Part shown: piece by piece, positions 38,801 through 50,608 of the stretch
Position numbering within the stretch: the first letter of the stretch is position 1
How the letters are laid out: each line of letters opens with the position of its first letter
Origin: Vespa crabro
Taxonomy: Eukaryota > Arthropoda > Insecta > Hymenoptera > Vespidae
Direction: 5' to 3'
Assembly (NCBI RefSeq): GCF_910589235.1
Contig: NC_060964.1
Location: 1,614,071-1,678,070 of the forward strand
Length of the DNA stretch: 64,000 nucleotides
The notes under the pieces: generated by a model
Seen by the model: the letters and a program-made list of their open reading frames with translations, nothing else
Told to the model about the DNA's origin: nothing
Database searches by the model: none
Position numbers and translations under genes: made by a program

Positions 38801-38965
38801 TTTTAAAATCCTACCGTAAAACGTACAAATATTTCCCATTAACCATGATGGTATCTAAGACACACATGGGTTTGGCAAGTATTCGCAATAGATAGTACGA
38901 AGTTCTGATTATTTTAGTATTTCTTCAATAATGATAAAAGATAAAAAGTTCTCTATACATAATAC

Positions 38966-39015
<50 letters not shown>

Positions 39016-39151
39016 CTATAAAGGGACGATATAGCGATAATTTATCTTTTCTATAAATCTGCGTTTTTCTAAAAGATCTTTCATTGAGTCAATGAAATTT
39101 CTTTTTTTTTTTTAACCGATCAAAATCTAAAAAGTTATTTAACACACTCAC

Positions 39152-39213
<62 letters not shown>

Positions 39214-39907
39214 ATTTAGAACTGTCACGAGAATTCACTTTAAAAATACATGAAATATAATTTTGTTAGAGGAATACATTGATAAATTTTCGAGAGAAAC
39301 CATTCGAATTCTCGAACTCGACTGACAATTCAAATCGACTTTATCTTAAACATCAACTTAAATGTTAATTTAATGCCCTTAAATTTTATCGAATATGACG
39401 TGGATGACGACGACTGTTTATAAACACAAGCAGTTAACGAAAGTCAGTAAGAATGTATTTTCAATACGTTACTTCTTCCAAGACAAATATAAACAAATCG
39501 ATACAATGTCTACAAAAACCTATAGAGATCTTTTTTTGTATATTTTCTCCTCTTTATTTTGACGATCTTTGAACTACCAAGAAGTCGATAAAAATGTCAT
39601 TGAACTTTAATTCGTATTTAAAGTCGATATTATCGATGACCAAATATTCTAATGAAAGTTAACGACTGACGATCCTCATCTATTGATAATTTCAAGGAAA
39701 AAATATTTTTTTAAACGTTAGCGATAGCGCTTTCAATAAAATAAATGTATTCTTTGATCCTTGCTATTTCAATATTAAAGATGATCTAATTTGAATCATT
39801 AAAAAAGTAAAAAGAAAAAAAATAAAAAGCATTTATTATTAATTAATCCTCCTAGAGTTATTTGTATCTTTTGAATGAACGAGATTGTCAGATATTAATT
39901 AAACGAG

Positions 39908-39948
<41 letters not shown>

Positions 39949-40129
39949 ATATGTAAAAGAGAACAATATACGTCGACGATGAATTTCTATTTCTGTTTTC
40001 GTCGAGCTTTTCTCGTGCCAAGGTTGCTCGTACATATTCACTTGCCAAAAATAGGAAGATCGTTTTATTTGACGATGAAAATCAAGCGAAACTTTCGACT
40101 CGAGACGAACTACCAAGATGCTGATCTTT

Positions 40130-40187
<58 letters not shown>

Positions 40188-40404
40188 TCTTTCTCTCTCT
40201 GTCTCTGTTTCTTTTCTCTTAGAAAGGAGATCGTTGACTTTGAGGATCACGCTAATATTAGATCGACTAAAGAAAGAGTACAGACACGGGCCTACATGCC
40301 TCGATCTTTTCGAGTAATTCGCTACAAAAAGGCATACCATATGAATTATAAAGTAAAATATTTTCAAATGAATATGTGTAGCATAAATAAATTGAAAGAG
40401 AGAA

Positions 40405-40439
<35 letters not shown>

Positions 40440-42824
40440 TAAAGAGAGAAAATTGAAGGATAGCTGTAGTTCGTTGAAAAAAAAAATTAATGAATGAATA
40501 AAGAAAAAAAGAAAAAAGGAAATAAAACTTGTTTCATAAGAATACAAAGACGTCGGTATACATCGTATGAAAAAAAAAGAGTGGTTTAATAAAATTAATG
40601 CAAACCGACATCATCACTGGTAATTAAGTTAAACGAGTTCTTGCACACGGCCTTTTAATTCAATTGAAATTCATTCCTTTTTGCGTTTTACACACCCGCA
40701 TTAATCGCTAAAATTTTTCATTTTCGTATGAGGAAGAGGAAATAGTGCAAAATATATCGGAAATAAATACATATACTTTTTATATTTTATGTACTTTTGA
40801 GTTCTTTACAAAATTTCAAAAATGTTGATTGATTTGATTCGTTAAGAATGAAAGATGATAAAAGAATGAAACATTTGTTAATTGAATCATGATTCACTTT
40901 TGAAGTGAATCTTTTTTCTTCTTTTTTTTTTTCTTATTGCAAAAGCAATTTTATCGTCTTTACCATAACATGGTTTCACTATGGAGGTCTAAATTCCTTA
41001 GATAGACAAATGCAAGAACGAACGTAACCTCGGAATAGGAGGCAATGTATGCTATCTGACGATACGTATATTAAGTCCGGTTATCGTTGTCCACTCAAGT
41101 GTATCGAGTAACAAAAACTATCGTGTGAATTTGTAGAATGTAAAGTTACTTCATAAAAGTTTGTAATGTAAAATGTATGCCATTCTTTTTTTTTCTCTCT
41201 CTCTCGATATATTTCTCAAAAGAAACAGTTTAAAAATTAAAATATAATGAAATAAATTATTTTACACAAATCGACATGTTTTTAGTATAATAATAATTTC
41301 TTTCCTTTTTTTTTTTTTCCTTTTTTTGATTCCTTTATCACATTCACGTTGACCGGTGAAATTGTAGTTATTTATTTATTAACGAACTTTTCTTCGTTTT
41401 TCTAATTTTACAAACGAGCCATGTCACTGGATTATTTTTTTCTTTTTGTTACATCGAATTATTATTTTATTAAATTGTTTAGTTTCTTCACGACTTTGAG
41501 ATAACAAGCGAGGACGGTACATACTTTTGATTTATGTGCGTTTTATCTTGAAAAAAAAAAAATTATTAAAACCGCAAAAAAGGAAGTATCCTTGACATAT
41601 AGAGATAAAACGAAAGTGATTAGCTCAATTGCAAATAAGTTTATAATAATATTACTCGGTATGCATTCATCGCACTAACAACAACAAAAACAACGACTAT
41701 GAAAACAACAATAATAACAACAGAGCGAGACTAATCAAAAATAATTTATCGAGATTAAGACGATAAATGAAATATCAAGATGAAAGTAAAAGTATTCAAG
41801 ATTAAATTTGAAAACGGATCACGTTTGGAGTGTCACGTTGTGCCGTTGTTTCAATGTCAACAGGTCTGAATCAAAGTACCCGTATGATCGTCGATTTGTT
41901 TCATACAAATTAAGAGACATTTTACATGGTTAGTCATATATTATATACATAAATAATTAAATAAATAAATTAAATAATTAATTCATTCATTTCGGGAGTT
42001 ATTTGTACGGAATTTATATAATCGAAAGAAAAAACAAAGAAAAGAAAAAAAGAAGTAAAAATAATATCGATATGTCGATAAGTGCGCAAGTTATTATTTG
42101 CTTAAAAATGATAACACGTAGGAAAACGAAGTCACTCGTGAACAAATAAACTTCATTTAAGATATTTTATGGAAACATTTATCGCTTTATAATTTGTTCA
42201 AATAAATAAATTGCAAAAACGAGAGGAAATAAAAATTTCTTTTTTTTTTTTTGCTATTAACAAACGATAAAACTCTATGACTCAATGATGTCTAAAAGAA
42301 GAATGAAATATTTGAAAAGAGGTGTTCGATTAATCGAATTGGAATGAATCTATCGGCTGGTCTTATTAAGAAGTACCCGCATTGTTGGAACCAATCGAAA
42401 TCGTTCATTTAAGTTGATTTTAATTATCGATATAGAAATTTTTTTCTTTTTTATCTTCCTTTCATTCTCTCCATTTTTTTTTTTTTGTTAATCGATATCA
42501 AAAGTGTTTGGACGAATGTCACGGTGAAAGTATACCATATTTAAATGAACGATTAAATTCTAGATCCTTTACCGTCGAATTATACGGTCACGTATATACG
42601 TAACTATGTACCAATTGTAAAAAAAAACTTGATTGAAAAAGTTTGAACGATTGGTAAAGGCTACATAGATGCATATATTCTATATACATACACATGCACA
42701 TTATACAATTGTGTTTCGATTTTGTGTTTTTCTACGTTTCACTCGTTGAGCTCTACTAGTTTGGATAGCAAACGTTCGTTGAATGCATTGATAGATCTTA
42801 ATAATAAAGAAATGAGGTGAGAAA

Positions 42825-42861
<37 letters not shown>

Positions 42862-43418
42862 AGAGGGAGAAATAAGAAGGAACAATGAATGCAAATGATA
42901 AAGAATGACTGGAAATTATATCACGTTGCAATTACGAATGATCCATGATCGAATTATTCATTTTACAATTTTCTTCATCTCTTATTTTTTTTCCTTTCTT
43001 TTTGTAGGAAACTATAAATCTCAAGTTCGAATAGTATTAATAATTTGCCGGAAGACGAGTAACTTCTTTCAAGAACAATAAGATCGATTGTTAGCACCCT
43101 CAACACGAACGATACGGAATGAAAACGTTATGCGTAACAATGACAAATGTGTTAATTAAATCGGCACGCGTGTCGTAGTTGGGAAGTAAGAATGAATAAC
43201 GTGCGAAAATTAGTCAACGATGGAAAACATTATAATCTTATGGAGAAACCTTGGGTAAAACTACTTGCGATACTTTAACAAGGTCTCCTTTAGCCAAAGA
43301 ATTACGAACGTATCAAATTGTAGAAAAATATCACGATTACGAGAGCCAGGCTTTGCGTGCACGCATTCGTACATGAATGGAAGAAGACAAATATTACCGG
43401 AAGACATTTATTCTTAAC

Positions 43419-43449
<31 letters not shown>

Positions 43450-44338
43450 AAAAAAAAACTATATCGCGATCATAATAAATTTGATTAATTTACTATTAAT
43501 TAATGTAAACGTTTGTATTGTTAACAAGAACAAAAAAAATAAATAAATAAATAATAATATATATAAACAAGAATTATTTTACGTATAAAAAAATTGTTTA
43601 AAAATGACCTTAAAATATCGTAGAATTATTAATTATCATAAACGTTTTTACTCTTCGATCGAAATTATTCTATTGTATCACGTAGAAATCGAAGTTCCCT
43701 CTTTCATTCGAACTCTTTCATATTCCATCAACGAGATCTGTTTCAAGGAATTTTATGACTCAGTACGGCGATCAATATTGGATCGCACACATTTATTACA
43801 GCTGTACCGATTGTAAGACGCACACCTCTCTTGCATAATAAAGCTTCTCGTTGAGGAGATAATGATGGTTTCTTCGATGGTGGCTCATGCTAATTGCATC
43901 GTAATACTTTGCTCGATTTCTTTTTATTCGAACATCATTAAGGATTTCCTCCGACAATTTCACACAAAAATTTGTTTATTAATGAAAAAATATTTATCAT
44001 CAAAACCATCTAATTGTAAATAAAATAGAAAGAAATAAATTTGTTCTTATTAAGATAAATTAGAAGAAAAGAAAAAAGAAAATAAATAAACTACAAAATT
44101 CACGAATGTTTACCGATCATTATGAAAAATCTAATAAGTAAACACGTATTTTGTAATGGACACACGTAAGATACTATGAATAATTTATATGTAAATTTTT
44201 CTAATCGTTGAAAGAGAGGGAGAAAAGAACAAAAGTTTTTATTTATTTCTTTTCTTTTTTTTATAATAAAAATAAATAAAAACAAAAGAAATGTTTATAA
44301 TCGAAAAAACAATGTTTACAAAAATGCTTACCGGCCAT
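35880..44338 (-). CDS. BTB/POZ-BACK domain protein
   Basis: Six coding exons joined in consistent phase: 44332-44338 (ATGGCCG), 38375-38574, 37553-37725, 36784-37061, 36291-36676, 35880-36092; 418 aa. BTB fold about residues 65-165 (NLEVGLPGDTWWY, RLAKKSECFRAML, FDHFFRYLNDEPI), an acidic Ser-rich linker near 190-215 (ASDDDEGSE), BACK domain about 225-345 (VKEIACRDTLRLPNEAIL, RYLLMTDREFI). BTB-BACK proteins are often substrate adaptors for cullin-3 ubiquitin ligases; no Kelch or PHR domain follows, so the substrate region is not identified. The last 22 residues are Cys-rich (ACSRICTCFVRVLACVFE). The frame is open upstream of the Kozak-like AAAATGG, so a start 22 codons earlier (MGSHVSIRD) is possible. 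Intron 1 is 5.8 kb. Confidence 0.8.
38969..39010. repeat. (AT)n microsatellite
   Basis: Uninterrupted AT run. Confidence 0.97.
39156..39214. repeat. (AT)n microsatellite with AC interruptions
   Basis: AT run interrupted once by ATAC and ending ACACA. Confidence 0.93.
40133..40207. repeat. (CT)n microsatellite
   Basis: CT run with a few TT and GT interruptions. A GA run follows 190 bp later (about 40397-40440), so the pair could also fold as an imperfect inverted repeat. Confidence 0.95.
44114..44190 (-). other. Diverged second copy of BTB first exon
   Basis: On the minus strand, about 75 bp aligns with 44332-44412: TTTTTCATAATGATCG then GTAAAC, against TTTTTCAAAATGGCCG then GTAAGC. The ATG, the splice phase and the GT donor are all kept, so it could serve as an alternative first exon giving MI- instead of MA- at the N-terminus, or be a decayed duplicate. 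Confidence 0.6.
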
Positions 44339-44764
44339 TTTGAAAAATCCAACAAATCCAACGAGCAAACGCATATCTCGAATAGACACGTGAGATCCCA
44401 TAGGTATAATTTCTATTCAAAATTTCTTTCTTTTTTTTCCTTTTCTTTTTACTTGAAACAAAACGAACGAAGTATCGTTGACGAATAAGAACGTCGTATC
44501 AATTAAAACATTTCGCGTTTCACATCCGACGATGAACGAACGCGAAATGAACTGGCATCGAGTAGGTCCGTGCACTTTTGTCGTTTTGAATGCGACCGCC
44601 AGCATCCGGCCTGCAGGAAATCACGTGACCCATCGCGTCAACAATGGAATAAAACTTGCCGATTAATCAATTATCTTTTTTTTTTATGGATGATTTTGCG
44701 GTGAAAAGATGAGATACATGAATGTATTAGAAATCTAATAGACCTGTGTGAGATAAAGAGAGAT

Positions 44765-44766
<2 letters not shown>

Positions 44767-44834
<68 letters not shown>
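44767..44834. repeat. (GA)n microsatellite
   Basis: Two GA runs separated by GGAAA. Confidence 0.96.
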
Positions 44835-44839
<5 letters not shown>

Positions 44840-45262
44840 GAGGAAGGAAGAGATAATCATGGAAAAAAACTATAGTTTAATGGAACTTCTCAATTTTCTA
44901 TAAATGTAAATGAATCATGCTCTTCCTCATAGAAAGAAATAAAGTAAACGAATTCCCATTTCTTTTTTTACAAAATTGAACGAATGAAAGAAAAAAAAAG
45001 AAAAAATGAATTAAATAAAATAAAAGAAAAGAAAAGAAAAGAAAAGAAAATTTTATCTTTAAGAATTATTCGTACTTGATTAATTGAGAACACTTTCTAT
45101 TCGAAGTTGTGATAATTCGTTTGAGGTTGTTAACAAGCTTTAACGTAATAAATGTATCTATTTCGATATTTTTTAAAGCAAAGGGAAAAGTTCAAGTCAA
45201 TGTTACGAACGTGCAAATAATACTCTCCTGTAGTTTCAAATGTGTATATACATAATGTATAC

Positions 45263-45305
<43 letters not shown>

Positions 45306-45479
45306 AACGTACGTGAGTATGTGTGTTTATATAAACTTATGAGGATTAACTCGTGCCTGCATGACACACACGTGAGTTCATGTGATACCATCGAAATCGC
45401 ATCGAGCACGACGATACAATAGTTCTTCTACCAATGATATCATTGGACTAATATGACAATCTTAGAAAGGGAGAAAGAA

Positions 45480-45510
<31 letters not shown>

Positions 45511-47070
45511 TAAATAGAAAGAGAGAAAGAGACCAAAATAAAAAGAAACAATAAAGAATAAAATGCATAATATAAAATAATCTTATTTCTTGAAATGATC
45601 TTCGAATGTATCATCTATCTACATATGTACATGTTAATGTATATTATATACGTGTCTAATATCTAAAACAACGATAACGGTTCATCGATAAGTCACGTCG
45701 AATTAATGATTAAATCTAAATAGATTAATTTCAATGGTAATTGTTTCCTCGAACGTAGACCTACACCGTACAATTAGAAACAGTTTCTCGATCTGTCTGA
45801 CTCACGCACTTTATAAAACGGGAATCGTACGTAATACGGTAAAATAAGAAACATTCAAGTTTACGATCGTATTATAAGTGAATAAGTGTTGATGCTATTT
45901 CAGGTGCAAACTCGACGGTCCCTAAACGTTTTTTCCTTTTCTTTTTTTTTCTCGAGTTAATCGTTCATCACTTTGATGATATCTTTAGAACTATTAGAAG
46001 AAACTCTTCGATTACTCGTCGAGTCATCATATATCGATATATCAATGTGAACCTTTGAAATGTTTTAATCAAGATCGAATTTATGTGATGTACCTATCAA
46101 TTTAAAAAAAAAGGAATGGCCCTTCGATGTAACCAACATAGGACAAGTACCGGTGTGATCAATACTCTACCTACCTCAGTCTACAGTTTGACGCATACGC
46201 ACACACACATGTACACAAGCACGCGCATACACGTATACGTACACAGGTATCTACATTCTCTGTTAAAGTACTCTCCCTCAGTAACCAGAGGAGGGACAGA
46301 GGACTGACTTGACTGGTGGTCGCTTTCTTTGCGCAAAATCCAGCTTGGCGCTGCGAATGAAAATAACGATTTTACAATGGTACACATTGCTATTACATAT
46401 TGTTATATTCAACAATATACCTATATATTACAATATATCGTATATCATTATAATACGTTCTATTCGCGATAATAAAGAAAAAACGTGAGACGTAAGTGAA
46501 TGTAGAGATTGAAAAAAAAAAGAAAAAGAAAAGAAAAAAAGAAACGAAAAAGGAAAGGAAAGAAATGAAAAGGAACAAGATAAAAATTTTGTTAAAAATA
46601 TTACAGGCTCACATTATTCATACTTAGCATCTGTTTACTCGATTCACTATGGATACAAGACTTATCTATGATATCGTAGAAATATACGTATATATTTAGG
46701 TAGGTATCGATCGTTTCGCAGTAGTTCGGGCTTACAATAATCAGACGGAAACCTATTAAAATATTACTAACGAGATTATCATTGTTACGAAATTATAATT
46801 AGATAGAAATATACATTTATTGGATTGTGTGCTATTATAAATATTTCTAAGAGAACAAAACTTCAGATACCAGTGATAGAAGGAAATTATTGGACGACGT
46901 TTAATATATGAAGGATTACTTACTTTTAGGGATTTATTTTTGTTCGATACTATATCCAATATTTCAACAGAGAAACGAACGGATATCGTAATAGGATGAT
47001 AACGTTTTATTAGTTTCTTTGAATCATCAACCATGAATCGAACGAGGGAATATTGGTGAAGGGACGACAT

Positions 47071-47073
<3 letters not shown>

Positions 47074-47138
<65 letters not shown>
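47074..47138. repeat. (GA)n microsatellite
   Basis: Uninterrupted GA run of about 32 units. Confidence 0.97.
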
Positions 47139-47141
<3 letters not shown>

Positions 47142-49784
47142 GAGAGAGAGTAAAAGAAAAGATAAAGAAACCTTGTAAAATTTTCACTGAAAACTATCAG
47201 TTTTCTTTACCCTTAATCACGTAAAATGTGGACAATACAAGATGTCGTAATGATAAATATGAAATAAAAATGATAAAGGAAGTAACAATTTAAAGGTAGC
47301 GTTACGAAATAATAATAATAATAATAATAATACCACCGTAAGAATAAATATGCGCGGAGAAATAATCTTCGTTGACAGAATTAACAAAGCTTGCGAATAA
47401 TTATCAGTGATTAAATAGTTGCTCGTTCCCGTAGCTAACAACCGGCACTAAGACGAAGATTATCTCGTTGAAATGAAATGTTTATTCCCGTCACTGTTGT
47501 TCCATAAGTACACTTCCATGATTAGATAATATCATTTCATGAAAGTACCGAAATTTATAATCTTACTTTTAATTATATATATACACTAAGATTAACACTG
47601 GTAAGTATTAACTTATGCATTTCGAAGATTTATGATTGCTAATATATGATAATACCTTTTATGTATTCATATGAATAAAGAACTTCACTGGATACACGAA
47701 AATAAAAAAAAAATAAAAAGAAATAATGATTTTCATTCACTGCACAATTTTTTTTCTCTCTTTCTTTTTGTTTTCTTTTTCTTTTTCTTTTGTTTTTTCT
47801 TTTTTGTTTTTCGTCTTTCTTTCTTTCTTTCACAGACGAACACTCGATAAATATAATACACACTGTGTGTTTTAACGTTTAACTTACTCGATTAGTATCA
47901 CCCTAAGAACTTATTGTGTGATCTATGAATATTTTTAAAGTGTATTTCTTTCTTTCTTTTTATCGAACGTTCGCTCGAAAATTTTTGTTATTTTTTTTTT
48001 TTTTTAATTTTTAATAAATATTAATTGAAGCTATCATTTGTTTATATCGAAAAATATTCGCACTTTAAGACTCGGACAACGTCTGCGTTGGCCGATTACT
48101 AGGTCTGCAATGAACATATAATTCGCACGAAGGAACCGGTGCCCTGGCATCGGGCATATCATTGGCTATACATAGCATGCGTCCCGATGCGCAGACGCCT
48201 AACATTCTCCGTTCTTTTCTCGTATAAACAATAACACGTTCTTTTTTTTTCCCCTTCTCCACCCCCACACTTCCCTCTTTCCCTGCCCCTCTTCGTCATA
48301 ATTCATTTCTCAATACATTCTAAATTTTCTATTATTTCAAGAAATAAAAATTTACATTTTTATTGTTCATAGCAATTTTGACGATTACGATAGTAGATGA
48401 CACTTTTTAATAAGGAAGAAAAAATTTGTAATTCTAGTCAATATCTTTAAAGATCGAAGAATGTATTTTTAAATTCACGTTTTCAATTCGAAAAAACGTA
48501 TAGATTGTCGAATTCACTTCGAAAATGTACGTGACCCCTTTTCATCTAAAACTGACCTAAATAATTTACATGAGTATCATAAAAATAACTATCCCACGAA
48601 ATTAATATTTTTAGTGAGTTACCGATTGACCTGCTGTTCACATATTCTCATGGAAGATACGACAGGAAGAAATCTAATCATTAGATCCGGTACGGAACAA
48701 TAAAGTTTTTAACATAATCGAGATAATAACTACATTAAGATGTATAACGCAATGCGTTAGCAGATCGATCTCAGTCACTAAAAATCGATTGTTCTACCTA
48801 AAATGGTACGTTAATTTGCGTTGAATAGTTTTTCCAATGTAGAACTTATCCTTGCGAGTAACTTAATTTGTCAATGCACCTTCGAAGACAAAGAGAAAAA
48901 CGAGTGTATTTATAATTTCTTGTGTTATTCACCTTTGAAGAGGAAATGAATTAAAGAGAATTTCTTTCTCTTTTTCTCTCGTATTTCATAAACAATTATC
49001 TCGTTTTGGATAAATAAGATCCTTATTAATGTGTGTGGATTAATGTCTGAATAATATTTAGATAAATAATAATTATAATAAAAATATAATGAAAAAGATT
49101 ATAATTCAAGACAATTGTTTATATATAATAATTTTTTCACTCGATAATATTATCCATGTATATACGTATATCAATACAAATTTCTAACAAACTAATCAAA
49201 ACAACTTTGTCTTACTTACGAAATAAATCTTTTGTTATCGGTGAATTAGATAGGGTAGGGTTTATATGATCTGGTCTGAAGTAAAAATGTCGAATATGTA
49301 TGTATATATCGATCCACTTACATTTTCGTCCCTGTGTAAGCTGTACGAAAGTAGGTCAAGCAACAAGATCCAGTCTTTAGGTATGGTCCATAGTCATTCG
49401 AGTTTGATAATACTTCCGATGAAAAATGAATCACTGAATAAAAAGAAAAAAGAAATATGCCTTAGATAAATGATGTATTGATAATTTACGAGAAATCGTA
49501 ATACAAAGAAATCAGTGTTACGTTGAATCACCAAAAATTCATTAATTAATTTTAATTTAAATCGCGAAATATTTAATTGAAATTTTATAGATAAAAATCA
49601 ATATAAAAATCATTGAATATATACATATATATTTTATATATCACTCGTTTAAGTATATTGTAAACACGGTCATTTTTTTATTTTCAAAATAAATAGTAAG
49701 GAAATTGTAAATATTAAATGTGATATTTTTTATGTAATAACACAAAAAATTTAATATAATAAATATACAAAAGAAAAAATAATC

Positions 49785-49857
49785 CGCCCAACGTGGGGCT
49801 CGAACCCACGACCCTGAGATTAAGAGTCTCATGCTCTACCGACTGAGCTAGCCGGGC
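49785..49857 (-). tRNA. trnK-CUU: tRNA-Lys (anticodon CTT)
   Basis: 73-nt cloverleaf on the minus strand. The acceptor arm GCCCGGC pairs with GTTGGGC (two G-T pairs), discriminator G. The D-arm contains AGCTCAGTCGGTAGAGC, which serves as the A box. The anticodon stem TGAGA/TCTCA encloses the loop CTCTTAA with anticodon CTT. The T-arm is GGTTCGAGCCC-type with the TTCGA loop (B box). No intron, CCA not encoded, as usual for eukaryotes. A short T run follows on the minus strand (the + strand carries AAAGAAAAAA just before 49780), suitable as a Pol III terminator. Confidence 0.97.
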
Positions 49858-50608
49858 TTATACAATTCGCTTTATAAAGAAATATATTAATTGGAATAAA
49901 TATATATCTTTTCTATAAAACAACTGTAATATTTGATTATTAATTTCTTTGAGAAAATTTTTTAAATGAACAATAATATAATAATAAAAGAGAGTTAAGC
50001 TGTATCTAATCTATTCAACTTTTAAGAAATTACTATTGTATAAAATATAACATTGTTTTAATTATCGAATATATATTAACAAAATCTTTTATATTTTATC
50101 ATAATATATATTTTTTTACAAAAAGAAAAGTAATATATACATATTTCATTTGAATGTTTAAAATAAACCAATCTGCATTCAATTCTGTATTATCGTTTTC
50201 TCATTGGTTTGATAAAATAAAAGATTTCGATAGGTATTTAGTTGCAATGTTTCACAAATGTATTTATATATTTAAAAAATTAGAATAATCATGTCTTCTC
50301 AAAGAGAAGGATTTATAAGATATTAACGAATAAAATGTAACAGTAAGTGTAAATGTGTTTGAACGATTATGAATTTTTTTTCTTTGTTTCTGATTGAAAA
50401 ATTCTAAATAATATAGAATGTAACGATAAGATGTCGCCACAAACATTTTCTAAGATAGTCGAAACCTATCGCGCGGGATATCAGAAAAGTAGTTGCCATT
50501 GGTTAATGTACCGATAATAACACGTGTTTACTTATCTTTTACGAATTATTTCTTTTTTAAATAAACGTTTTATCGTACGTGATATAAAATTTGAAGGATA
50601 ACATTAAA
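49858..50608. promoter_or_regulatory. Upstream region of the 50609 gene
   Basis: AT-rich. Near the gene: GCGCGGGA (50471-50478, E2F-like), CCATTGG (about 50496-50502) and the E-box CACGTG (50521-50526). These suggest, but do not prove, a promoter about 90-140 bp before the start codon. Confidence 0.45.

Larger units (their letters stand above)
38575..44331 (-). other. Large first intron of the BTB gene
   Basis: 5.76 kb, AT-rich, with dense microsatellites: (AT)n 38969-39010 and 39156-39214, (AT)n 39909-39944, (CT)n 40133-40207, (GA)n about 40397-40440 and 42828-42855, poly-A 43419-43447. The open frames over the CT/GA tracts are repeat translations. No exon is supported. Confidence 0.65.
44413..49784. 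other. Microsatellite-rich intergenic region upstream of BTB gene
   Basis: No coding exon supported. Contains GA runs (44767-44834, 45479-45510, 47074-47138), a TA run (45269-45300), AAG-rich stretches, and two GC-richer islands (about 46110-46360 and 48060-48300) that may be promoter or 5' UTR exon candidates for the BTB gene. The second island has an imperfect stem: GCATCGGG at 48147-48154 and CCCGATGC at 48183-48190. Confidence 0.5.

Noticed and set aside
39862..40547. 151- and 145-codon ORFs over CT/GA tracts
   Set aside because: Most residues are Ser-Leu or Arg-Glu from the dinucleotide repeats, with no domain in the remainder.
48065..48268. 67-codon minus-strand ORF in the GC-rich island
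   Set aside because: No recognisable domain or splice partner; kept only as a compositional finding.
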